Shown piece by piece: positions 9,214-16,218 of a stretch of 43,936 bases of DNA. The position numbers and the translations under genes are program-made. The stretch spans positions 1-43,936 of the forward strand of contig CAZDJK010000090.1 in the NCBI GenBank assembly GCA_964505725.1, given 5' to 3'. Within the stretch, counting starts at the first letter, position 1; each line of letters opens with the position of its first letter. Source of the stretch: CAVRJC01 sp964505725 (GTDB lineage Bacteria; Actinomycetota; Acidimicrobiia; IMCC26256; DASPTH01). The notes under the pieces were generated by a model. That model had not been told where the DNA came from and did not search any database. It worked only from the letters and a program-made list of their open reading frames with translations.

Positions 9214-9860
9214 CTGCGTCCACCCTGCGTCGGTTTGCGGATTCCGTGGAGGAGCACGGACACGATCTCGTGCGGCGAGCGCGGCTCGCCCATCGTGAGC
9301 CCCGGATGGCTGCTCGCGATGCTCACGCCCCGGAGGAGGTCGGCGGCCTCCATCGGCTTCATTCGCAGCCGCGCGCGGTCGGGCTCGAGCATGGCGGCCA
9401 ACGCCTGCACGATCGCCGACGTCGCCTCCTGGCGCTCGCGTGGCCCACGCGGTCGTTCGGCGGGCTCGCCGAACGCGTTCAGGATGCGCCACAGCGACGC
9501 CACGCGGGCCTGGATGATCGCGACCGCAGCCTCACACCGCGCCTCGAGGTCGAGCGAGGGGTCGATGGCGCGCAGCTCGGCTGCCACCGGTTCCGGGTCG
9601 AACGCCTTCTCGATCGCAGCCGCGATCAGCGTGTCCTTGTCGGCGAAGACGCGGAAGAGCGTGCCCTCGGCGACGCACGCGGCCGCTGCGATCTGCCGGG
9701 TGCTGATCTCGGTGCCGTAGGCGATGAGCAGGGGCACGGTGGCCTCGAGGATCGACGCCCGTCGCTGCTCGGGCGGCATCGCGGCCGCCCGGCCGCGCAG
9801 CGCGCTCTGGGCCTCGGCGTCGGGCTCGGACAGCAGGCCGGAAGACGGGGTCTGGGGCAC
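9207..9860 (-). CDS. TetR-family transcriptional regulator
   Basis: A 217-residue regulator. The N-terminal helix-turn-helix covers about residues 36-80 (RRASILEATVPLL, ISTRQIAAAA, EGTLFRVFADKDTLI). The rest is a divergent ligand-binding domain. The start is taken as GTG at 9860, which leaves a polar 35-residue lead. ATG at codon 28 (MPPEQRRAS) would give a family-typical N-terminus and cannot be excluded; neither has a clear SD. It is the first gene of an operon with the two ABC halves, overlapping the next gene by 7 nt. A perfect palindrome at 9874-9893, only 13 bases upstream, is the likely autoregulatory operator. It probably senses a compound that the pump exports. Confidence 0.9.
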   Translation of the reverse strand: MPQTPSSGLLSEPDAEAQSALRGRAAAMPPEQRRASILEATVPLLIAYGTEISTRQIAAAACVAEGTLFRVFADKDTLIAAAIEKAFDPEPVAAELRAIDPSLDLEARCEAAVAIIQARVASLWRILNAFGEPAERPRGPRERQEATSAIVQALAAMLEPDRARLRMKPMEAADLLRGVSIASSHPGLTMGEPRSPHEIVSVLLHGIRKPTQGGRRC

Positions 9861-9873
9861 GGGGGAAGTCTAG

Positions 9874-9893
9874 ATGAGTGAGCGCTCACTCAT
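9874..9893. promoter_or_regulatory. TetR-type operator, perfect 20-bp palindrome
   Basis: Two half-sites ATGAGTGAGC and GCTCACTCAT abut with no spacer, giving perfect dyad symmetry over 20 bp. The AGTGAGCGCTCACT core is a common actinobacterial TetR-family operator pattern. It lies in the 75-bp gap between the TetR start (9860) and the divergent thiolase gene (9936), so one dimer pair could control both directions. Confidence 0.85.
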
Positions 9894-9935
9894 GCAAACC
9901 ATTCGGCCCGCCCGGGTATGCGTAGGCTCCGGGCG

Positions 9936-11099
9936 ATGTCGCTCCGCGACAAGGCCGCGATCGCCGGCGTCGGGCTGACCGACTTCTACCGCCGGGGGCA
10001 GTCGGGAGCGAGATCGCGCCTGCAGCTCGACCTGGCGGCGATCCTGGCCGCCTGCGACGACGCCGGAATCGCGCCCGCCGAGATCGACGGCTTCTCGACC
10101 TACCTCGAGGACACGACCACGATCGCCCTCGCGCGTGCGCTCGGGATCCCCGAGCTGCGCTACTCCAACATCGTGTACGGCGGCGGAGGCGGCGGGTCGT
10201 GCGCCGCGGTCGGCAACGCGGCGATGGCGATCGACGCCGGGCTCGCCGACGTCGTCGTCGTGTACCAGGGTCTCAAGCAGATCGAAGGCCAACGTCGCGG
10301 CGGCAGCGGACGTACGTCGCCGCCCACTCCCTACGGCGGCGCGCCGTTCGGGCTGTTGTCGCCCGCGCAGAACTTCGCGCTGATCCTGCGGCGCCACATG
10401 GAGCTGTACGGCACGACCTACGAGCACCTCGGGCACGTCGCGATCACGGAGCGGGAGCACGCGCTCCGCAACCCGCGTGCGCTCATGCGCGAGCCGCTCA
10501 CGATGGACGATTACCTCGCGGCGCGCATGATCGCCGACCCGCTCCGTCTGTTCGACTGCACCCAGGAGAACGACGCGGCCGGCGCGCTCGTGGTGGTCAG
10601 CGCGGAACGGGCCCGGGATCTGCAGCAGCGCCCCGCGTACGTGATGGGCGTCGCCCAGGGCGGCGCTTCGCAATGGGGCGCGTTCCTCGGTGAGCACACG
10701 ATGCCGGACGAGCTCTACGCCACCGCGGGGCACGCGCCGATGGCGCGCAACCTCTACGCGATGGCGGGTGTCGGGCCCGAGGACGTCGACGTGGCCGAGC
10801 TCTACGACCACTTCTCCGGCATGGTGCTGCTGCAGCTCGAGGACTACGGCCTCGCGCCACGCGGCGAGAGCGGACCCTTCGTCGCCGACGGCGGGATCAA
10901 GTGGGCGGGCGGCAAGGTCCCCGTCAACACCCACGGCGGGCACCTCTCGGAGGTGTTCATCGTCGGCATGGGCCACATGGTCGAAGCCGTGCGCCAGATC
11001 CGCGGCACGTCCACCAGCCAGGTCGAGGGCGCCGAGGTGGTCCTGGTCACCGGCGGCCCGAGCCCCGTTCCCAGCAGCAGCATGATCCTGCACGCGTGA
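9936..11099 (+). CDS. Thiolase-fold lipid-transfer protein (Ltp2-like), module 1
   Basis: A 387-residue thiolase-superfamily protein of the non-specific lipid-transfer/Ltp2 branch. In Mycobacterium, Ltp2 acts with a DUF35 partner as a retro-aldolase on steroid side-chain CoA intermediates. Visible motifs are a Gly-rich GGGGGGSCAA containing Cys89 near the classical nucleophile position, LYDHFSGMVL with the conserved Tyr, and NTHGGHLSEV ... GMGH near the C-terminus. The second thiolase Cys is absent (VTGGPSP). I chose ATG 9936 (MSLRDKAAIAGVG) over 9918 because it matches the N-termini of the two paralogues here. It overlaps the DUF35 gene by GTGA (11096-11099). The substrate is probably a CoA thioester, identity unknown. 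Confidence 0.85.
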   Translation: MSLRDKAAIAGVGLTDFYRRGQSGARSRLQLDLAAILAACDDAGIAPAEIDGFSTYLEDTTTIALARALGIPELRYSNIVYGGGGGGSCAAVGNAAMAIDAGLADVVVVYQGLKQIEGQRRGGSGRTSPPTPYGGAPFGLLSPAQNFALILRRHMELYGTTYEHLGHVAITEREHALRNPRALMREPLTMDDYLAARMIADPLRLFDCTQENDAAGALVVVSAERARDLQQRPAYVMGVAQGGASQWGAFLGEHTMPDELYATAGHAPMARNLYAMAGVGPEDVDVAELYDHFSGMVLLQLEDYGLAPRGESGPFVADGGIKWAGGKVPVNTHGGHLSEVFIVGMGHMVEAVRQIRGTSTSQVEGAEVVLVTGGPSPVPSSSMILHA

Positions 11100-11545
11100 G
11101 CGCCGTGGCCGACCCGACGCCGACTCCGTACATCCCCGTCGAGGTGGCGCCGGTCGCTCCCGACGAGCTGACCCAGGGCTTCTGGGACGCGTGCCGCGAG
11201 CACGTCCTCACCGTGCAGTGCTGCACGAGCTGCGGGACGTTCCGCCAGCCACCCGGCGTGATGTGCGGGAACTGTCATTCCCCCGCGTGGGAGTGGCGTC
11301 CCGTGAGCCCGCACGGGACCGTCTACACGTACACGATCGTCACCCATGCCATTCATCCGCGGCTCGCCGACCGGGTGCCGTACAACGTGATCGTGGTCGA
11401 GCTCGACGACGCCCCGGGGTGCCGCCTGATCAGCAACCTGGTCGACACCGCGCCCGAGGACGTGCGGGTCGGCACGCCGGTCGAGGTCGCCTGGGAGCCG
11501 TTCGGTGACGACATCGTCCTCCCCCGGTTCCGCCCGAGGCCGTAA
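11096..11545 (+). CDS. DUF35 / OB-fold acyl-CoA-binding protein, module 1
   Basis: A 149-residue protein with the rubredoxin-like zinc ribbon of the DUF35 N-terminal domain (CTSCG ... CGNC), followed by an OB-fold (GTVYTYTIV, NVIVVELDD). In the ChsH2-Ltp2 system this domain binds the thiolase-like partner and the acyl-CoA. GTG at 11096 overlaps the thiolase stop by four bases; GTG at 11105 is an alternative. The coupling implies a 1:1 complex with the 9936-11099 product. Confidence 0.87.
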   Translation: MSAVADPTPTPYIPVEVAPVAPDELTQGFWDACREHVLTVQCCTSCGTFRQPPGVMCGNCHSPAWEWRPVSPHGTVYTYTIVTHAIHPRLADRVPYNVIVVELDDAPGCRLISNLVDTAPEDVRVGTPVEVAWEPFGDDIVLPRFRPRP

Positions 11546-11562
11546 AGAATTACTGTTCGGGT

Positions 11563-11895
11563 ATGGCTCCAGACGTCGTCGGACCGCTCCGTCCCGTCGA
11601 GAGGTGCGTGCTCCGGATGTCCGACGCCGGCGTTCCCGACGCCGAGATCGCGCGGCGGCTCCACCGCAGCGCCGACCACGTACGCCGCGTCCGTGCACTT
11701 GCCCATGTGCCTCGTGAGCACGTGGTCGGCTCGGCCGGCGGCCGGCGTGAGCTCCGGCCGCTGGAGCGGCGCGTCCTGCGCTGGCTCGACGACGGCGTCG
11801 GGCACGAGCGGGTCAGCGAGGTGTTCCGGCGCGGCCCCGGCTTCGCCGAGTTCGTCGAGGAGATGGCTCGCTACAAGCTCCGCCGGCAGTCCTGA
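11563..11895 (+). CDS. Small protein with two tandem helix-turn-helix repeats
   Basis: A 110-residue basic protein. Residues 9-33 (LRPVERCVLR ... AEIARRL) and 64-88 (LRPLERRVLR ... ERVSEVF) align without gaps and share 11 of 25 positions, so it arose by internal duplication. Repeat 1 resembles the sigma region-4/LuxR HTH (DAEIARRLHRSADHVRRV), while repeat 2 has drifted in the recognition helix. No SD is evident before the ATG. A TACTGT box ends 6 bases upstream (11551-11556), which suggests a leaderless transcript. It lies 17 bases after the DUF35 gene and 72 before the SepF-like gene, in the same direction. It is probably a DNA-binding regulator; the targets are unknown. Confidence 0.7.
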   Translation: MAPDVVGPLRPVERCVLRMSDAGVPDAEIARRLHRSADHVRRVRALAHVPREHVVGSAGGRRELRPLERRVLRWLDDGVGHERVSEVFRRGPGFAEFVEEMARYKLRRQS

Positions 11896-11967
11896 CCCGA
11901 TCGGTTGCGGCTCCGCGCCGGCGCCGGTCACACTGTCGCCGATCGCCGGTCCGGCCCGGGAGGTGTG

Positions 11968-12666
11968 ATGGCACGACATCCCCACCCGTCCCGACCCCGG
12001 GGAACGAACCCACCGGATCCCGGACACGCGGGCGTCGCCACCCGTGATCAGCCCGCGGTGAGGGTGCTGCCGGCACACCTCGTGCCCGCCGCGCTCACCT
12101 CGACGGATCGGGCCGTCGTACGCCCGCGCCGCTGGGGCGACGTCGCCGACGCGGTCCACGCGTTGAAGGCGCAGCGTCCGATCCTGCTCGAGCTCGACGC
12201 GCTCGACAACGCCGACCGGCGCCGCGCGCTCGACTTCATGACCGGTGTCGCGTACGGGCTCGAAGCGAGCATCGACGGCGTCGCCGACACGCCGCACGTC
12301 TACATGTTCGAGCCGAACCGCGCGCCGCGTGCGCCGCGTCCGGCCCCGGACGCCGGCGGGCGTGGACAGCACCAGCCGACGCCGGCGCCTGACCTCGGGG
12401 CTTCGCCGTCGCTGCCGCCCGGCCCCGAGGACGAGGTGCTGTGCGTGTTGTGCGACCTGCGCGCCGCGGACATGTCGTTCCAGTCCCCGCTCGACATGGT
12501 CATCCGTCGTGACGGGTCGCGCATCTGGTCACCGCCGGCCGCGGTCTGCCGCCACTGCCGGACCACGATCCGTCACTGGCGCTTCGCGTTCGCGTGGTGC
12601 ACGGAGTGCGAACGATGGGGACGTCGAGGGGTCACGTCGCCGTGCGGCCTCTCGTACGGCGCGTGA
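11968..12666 (+). CDS. SepF-domain protein with Cys-rich (zinc-ribbon-like) C-terminus
   Basis: A 232-residue protein. Residues about 47-117 match the SepF fold (VVRPRRWGDVADAV, PILLELDALDNADRRR, LDFMTGVAYGLEAS, VYMFEPN), the FtsZ-binding cell-division factor. Unlike true SepF, the N-terminus is polar and Pro-rich and lacks the amphipathic membrane-binding helix. After a Pro-rich linker (118-155), the C-terminus has seven Cys in three CxxC pairs (159/162, 194/197, 211/214) plus Cys226, which suggests one or two zinc sites. ATG 11968 follows a GGGAGG SD (11958-11963). This is probably not the housekeeping SepF. It may be a paralogue recruited to regulation or nucleic-acid binding, consistent with the HTH neighbour, but that role is inferred. 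Confidence 0.75.
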   Translation: MARHPHPSRPRGTNPPDPGHAGVATRDQPAVRVLPAHLVPAALTSTDRAVVRPRRWGDVADAVHALKAQRPILLELDALDNADRRRALDFMTGVAYGLEASIDGVADTPHVYMFEPNRAPRAPRPAPDAGGRGQHQPTPAPDLGASPSLPPGPEDEVLCVLCDLRAADMSFQSPLDMVIRRDGSRIWSPPAAVCRHCRTTIRHWRFAFAWCTECERWGRRGVTSPCGLSYGA

Positions 12667-12681
12667 CCTGCGCGTGATGGT

Positions 12682-12708
12682 GAGCGCCCGGGCGCGCGCC
12701 AGGCGCTC
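12682..12708. terminator. Possible hairpin after the SepF-like gene
   Basis: Arms GAGCGCC (12682-12688) and GGCGCTC (12702-12708) flank a 13-nt GC-rich loop, 16 bases after the stop at 12666 and upstream of the hydrolase SD. There is no U-tract. It could be a weak terminator, or chance in GC-rich DNA. Confidence 0.3.
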
Positions 12709-12765
12709 CGAGGTACGGTTCGCCAAGAGCCTGTCGTGCGACGGGCGACCCTCGAGGAGGTAGGC

Positions 12766-14772
12766 ATGGCCGAGTGGCGCTTCGGGTTCGGGGATCCGTT
12801 CATCGACGTCGACGAGTGGCGCGACAGTCCCCGCCGGCACCGTTACGTGCACGGCGGTTTCGCCGGGACCGAGACCCGTTTCTCCTTCTACTTCCCGCCC
12901 GAGGAGCACTACTCGGGTCGACTGGTCCACTACCTCGAGGGCGGCATGGGCGGGCACGAGAACACGCTCGCGTTCATGCTGAACGGCGACTGGCTGTTCA
13001 ACCTCGCGTTCGACGAGCTCGGCGCCTATCTCGTCGAGTCGAACCAGGGTCACTTCCCCGCGCCCGGGCACGGCTTCGCCGACGACGTGGAGAACTGGGG
13101 TGCGAGCGCGGAGTCGGCGAAGTACAGCTGGGAGCTCGCGGAGGAGATGTACGGCGCCAAGCCCCACCACGGCTACGTGTGGGGTGTCAGCGGCGGTGGT
13201 GGCCGCACGATGTCGTGCATCGAGAACGGTCCTGAGGTGTGGGCGGGCGCCGCGCCGCACATGTGCTACAGCGGCAGCAACCACGCGTCCTGGTCGGCTG
13301 AGGGCTACTGGTGGCTCCAGGCGCGTCACAAGCTGGACGAGATCGTCGACGCGATCGCGCCGGGTGGGAGCGGCGATCCGCTCGAGTCCCTCACCACCGC
13401 GGAGCGCGACGGCCTGGTGGCCGTGCTGCGCCACGGGTACCCGCGCGCCGCGCTGAGCCAGCTCTGGCAGTTCGCCCCGTGGGTGTGGGCGCTGCAGATG
13501 CAGGCCGAGACCATGCCCTACTTCCAGGACTTCTGGTCCGAGCCCGGCTATCTCGGCCACGACGAGCCCGAGCGCATCGAGCGGTTCGTGTTCGACTTCA
13601 CCACCAGGGTCGATCGGGTGCTCATGGCGAGCCAGATGCCCGTCGCGACGCTGGCGGGACGGTTGGCGTCGGCCGGCGCGGTCTCGGACCTCACGTCGGC
13701 CATCTCCCTCGTCGACAACCTCGAGGATCCCACGCGCTACTTCGGTGCGCGCATCGAATTCCTGAACGGGAAGGCCAAGGGCCGCGTCCTGCCGTGCACG
13801 CAGGCGGAGGGCGGCGTGCTGATGACGAGCATCGAGTCGCACGCCGATCTGTTCGACGACGTGGAGCCCGGTGACGAGGTCAGGATCGACAACCGCGACT
13901 TCGTGGCGTGGTGCCACATGTTCCTCTACCAGCTCGACCTCCCCGAGACCGAAGAGCTGGAGCACGAGTGGGGCGGCCTGACGGCGTGGATGATCGACGG
14001 CCGGCCGGTGTACCCGCAGCTCCCGGGCACGGGAGCAGGTGCGGGCGGCGGACCCCGCGGCCACTCGGGCGTGTTCGAGGGGAAGGTCATCCACATCAAC
14101 ACGAGCTGCGACTCGATGGTGTGGCCGAACGGCGCCATCGGCTGGACGCACAAGATCGAGCGTCAGCAGGGCGAGTCGCGTCACGACCGCTACCGCATGT
14201 GGTGGATCGAGAACTCGCCCCACGGCGAGCCCGAGATGCTGCTCCCCGCGGTGACCAACCAGAAGGACGCCAAGAAGTGGAACGCCGAGCTCGTGTCGTA
14301 CTACGGCGCGACCTCGCAGGCGCTCCGCGATCTCGTGCGCTGGGCCGAGGACGGCATCGCGCCCGCCCCGGGCACCACCTACGAGTTCACCGCCGACGGT
14401 GGCCTCGTGCTGCCGGAGACGGCCGAGGCGCGCGGCGGCGTGCAGCCGCTCGTGTCGGTGACCGCCAACGGCGCCGCGAGCGCCCAGGTCGAGGTCGGTG
14501 AGGCCGTCCGCCTCGAGGGGACTGCCGTGCAGCCGCCGGGCTCGGGGTCGGTCATGTGGGGTGAGTGGGACTTCGAGGGCACCGGGCGCGGCATGCAGCG
14601 GGTGGCCGCCGAGACCGACGGCGAGCGCCTGACCCTCGAGGCGACGCACGCGTACAACGAGCCGGGCACGTACTTCGTGACCTTCCGGGCGGGCGGTCAC
14701 CGCGACGGCCTGAAGGGCGAGGGCCTCGCGGTCGAGAACCTCGCCCGCGCCCGGGTGGTGGTCGCGGGGTAG
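12766..14772 (+). CDS. Large serine-hydrolase-like enzyme with C-terminal PKD-like domain
   Basis: A 668-residue protein starting at ATG 12766, five bases after GAGGAGG. The N-terminal half looks like an alpha/beta-hydrolase. It has LEGGMGGHEN, and a nucleophile-elbow-like GVSGGGGR preceded by HHGYVW. HINTSCDSMVWPNG and IENSPHGEP could supply the acid and His, as in tannase/feruloyl-esterase relatives. Residues about 565-668 form an Ig/PKD-like beta domain (VSVTANGAASAQVEVGEAV ... GTYFVTFRAGGHRDG). PKD domains are usually extracellular, but no signal peptide is present here (MAEWRFGFGDPFI), which is odd. The substrate is unknown; an ester is inferred. The family assignment rests on motif reading only. 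Confidence 0.65.
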   Translation: MAEWRFGFGDPFIDVDEWRDSPRRHRYVHGGFAGTETRFSFYFPPEEHYSGRLVHYLEGGMGGHENTLAFMLNGDWLFNLAFDELGAYLVESNQGHFPAPGHGFADDVENWGASAESAKYSWELAEEMYGAKPHHGYVWGVSGGGGRTMSCIENGPEVWAGAAPHMCYSGSNHASWSAEGYWWLQARHKLDEIVDAIAPGGSGDPLESLTTAERDGLVAVLRHGYPRAALSQLWQFAPWVWALQMQAETMPYFQDFWSEPGYLGHDEPERIERFVFDFTTRVDRVLMASQMPVATLAGRLASAGAVSDLTSAISLVDNLEDPTRYFGARIEFLNGKAKGRVLPCTQAEGGVLMTSIESHADLFDDVEPGDEVRIDNRDFVAWCHMFLYQLDLPETEELEHEWGGLTAWMIDGRPVYPQLPGTGAGAGGGPRGHSGVFEGKVIHINTSCDSMVWPNGAIGWTHKIERQQGESRHDRYRMWWIENSPHGEPEMLLPAVTNQKDAKKWNAELVSYYGATSQALRDLVRWAEDGIAPAPGTTYEFTADGGLVLPETAEARGGVQPLVSVTANGAASAQVEVGEAVRLEGTAVQPPGSGSVMWGEWDFEGTGRGMQRVAAETDGERLTLEATHAYNEPGTYFVTFRAGGHRDGLKGEGLAVENLARARVVVAG

Positions 14773-14833
14773 ACCCGCCGATCAGCGCCTCGAGCGACTG
14801 CACGACGACGACGCCCGCCGGGAGCTGCTCCTG

Positions 14834-14849
14834 CTCGGGTTCACCCGAG
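14834..14849. terminator. Short hairpin between convergent genes
   Basis: CTCGGG (14834-14839) and CCCGAG (14844-14849) form a 6-bp stem with a TTCA loop over the stop codon of the GNAT gene. It sits 61 bases past the hydrolase stop. No U-tract is present, so the terminator role is inferred from position. Confidence 0.35.
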
Positions 14850-15326
14850 GCCGAGGGTCAGGCCGATCGTGTGCCCGCTGCGGCGGCTCTCGACCGGGCC
14901 CACGCGCTCGAGCATGCGGCGGACGTGGTGCGCGTCGGCGAGCGTGTCCGCGGTCAGCGTGTCGAAGCCGGCGTGGCGCGCGCGCTCCACGATCACGTCG
15001 AGCATCTCGGTGCCGATCCCCCTCCGCTGCTCGGCGTCCTCGACGAGGAGCCCGACCTCGCCAGTTCGGGTGCCGTTCCGGAACAGGCTCGCGAGCCCGA
15101 CGATCGCGTCGGTGCGCTCGTGACGGGCGACCCACGACCACTGTCCCGACCCGGGCGCGAGCACGTCGCTGAGGTGGCGCGAAGGGAAGATGCGCACGGG
15201 TGACAGGAACCGTTGGTAGCGCGTCCGCGTGCTGCAGCGCCGCCACATGGCGAGGAGCGAGAGCGCGTCCTCGGTCTCCGGTGGCTCCAGGCAGACACTC
15301 CGGCACGGGATAGTCGCGTTGACCAT
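14841..15326 (-). CDS. GNAT-family N-acetyltransferase
   Basis: A 161-residue protein of the acetyl-CoA-dependent N-acetyltransferase fold. The acetyl-CoA motif A is visible as VGLLVEDAEQRRGIGTEML, with the Q/RxxGxG signature at residues 100-105. The strand before it (WVARHERTDAIVGLASLF) and the helix after (VIERARHAGFDTLTADT) are typical. The acceptor substrate is unknown. It is monocistronic, convergent with the hydrolase gene and downstream of the SnoaL/PNPOx gene by 36 bases on the same strand. Confidence 0.85.
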   Translation of the reverse strand: MVNATIPCRSVCLEPPETEDALSLLAMWRRCSTRTRYQRFLSPVRIFPSRHLSDVLAPGSGQWSWVARHERTDAIVGLASLFRNGTRTGEVGLLVEDAEQRRGIGTEMLDVIVERARHAGFDTLTADTLADAHHVRRMLERVGPVESRRSGHTIGLTLGLG

Positions 15327-15362
15327 GCGTAAGGTACGCCTGGGGTGGCCGGCTGGATTGCG

Positions 15363-16148
15363 CTATGCCCCCCGCTCCATGTTCAGCAGGCCGTCCGGGC
15401 CCCGCCCGGTGACCCGGTCGACGTCGACGACGACCGCGACGCCGCGTCGGTCGGGGTCGATCGCCTGCTCCCGCTCGGGGCTGTGGTCGAACACGAGGTC
15501 ACGCACCCCCGGGTCGGCCTCGACGTGGCCCCGGCCCTGGATCTGGTAGTTCGCGCGCGTGCCCGGGTCGCTGTACAAGAACGTGAGACGCTGGTTGTGG
15601 TCGAGCGCGGTGACGAGGCCGCCTCCCGGATCGCGGATCCAGAGCGCGACCTGGTCGGCGCCGAGCACCTGGGTCGTCCCGCGGAACGAGAGCTGCGGCT
15701 GCCCGTGGCCGTCGACGTACGCGACGATCACCGGCGTCCCGTTGTCGAGCGCGCCGTCGATGGCGGTCGCGAGCTCCCCTTCGAGCGCGACGGCGCTGGG
15801 CGGTGGCGGCGCGGCGGGGGTGAGCTGCTGGCGCAGCTCCGCGATCCGGCCGCCGTCGTCGAACCGGAACGTCAGCGTCGCGCTGCCGAGCACTGCGCCC
15901 GGCGGGAAGGTCGCCGACACCCGGACGGTGTCGCCGTCCGCCACCGGCTCGCTCCACGTGCCGGTGCCGAACAGCGCTTGGACCGCGCGGAGACCGCCGA
16001 GCACCGCGTCCGGTCCACTGCCGCTGCCGAGCGGTGACTTGAGGACCACGTCGGGCGCGAGCGCGTCGGTGAGCGCCGCGAGGGCTGCGTCGCCCCCCGT
16101 GGTCGCCGATGCGAGGTAGTCGCGAACGGCCTGGTTGCTGACGGTCAT
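15363..16148 (-). CDS. SnoaL-like / pyridoxamine-phosphate-oxidase-like fusion protein
   Basis: A 261-residue two-domain protein. Residues about 5-120 read as an NTF2/SnoaL-like domain (VRDYLASATTGG, VVLKSPLGSGSGPDAVLGGL, LTFRFDDGGRIAELRQQL). Residues about 130-255 read as a split-barrel PNPOx-like domain (GTPVIVAYVDGHGQPQLSFRGT, VALWIRDPGGGL, LTFLYSDPGTRANYQIQG), which in actinobacteria often binds flavin, F420 or heme. ATG at 16148 follows a GGAGGAG SD. It lies 70 bases downstream of the sigma gene on the same strand. A redox or detoxification role is plausible but unproven. Confidence 0.75.
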   Translation of the reverse strand: MTVSNQAVRDYLASATTGGDAALAALTDALAPDVVLKSPLGSGSGPDAVLGGLRAVQALFGTGTWSEPVADGDTVRVSATFPPGAVLGSATLTFRFDDGGRIAELRQQLTPAAPPPPSAVALEGELATAIDGALDNGTPVIVAYVDGHGQPQLSFRGTTQVLGADQVALWIRDPGGGLVTALDHNQRLTFLYSDPGTRANYQIQGRGHVEADPGVRDLVFDHSPEREQAIDPDRRGVAVVVDVDRVTGRGPDGLLNMERGA

Positions 16149-16218
16149 CTCGGGCTCCTCCTCACCCGCACTCACCCGCCGGGATCCTGGTGGGCCAGGA
16201 CCTCGATCCACGGGTCTT

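Noticed and set aside
7484..9223. N-terminal extension of the 5591-7483 ABC protein to 1210 codons
   Set aside because: The extension reads as an out-of-frame shadow of the partner ABC gene. A GTG at 7483 overlapping the upstream stop is the natural start.
5453..9720. Two plus-strand frames of about 760 codons antisense to the ABC operon
   Set aside because: Low-complexity Arg/His/Asp/Glu composition. The opposite strand encodes complete ABC transporters with all motifs. High GC makes stop-poor antisense frames common.
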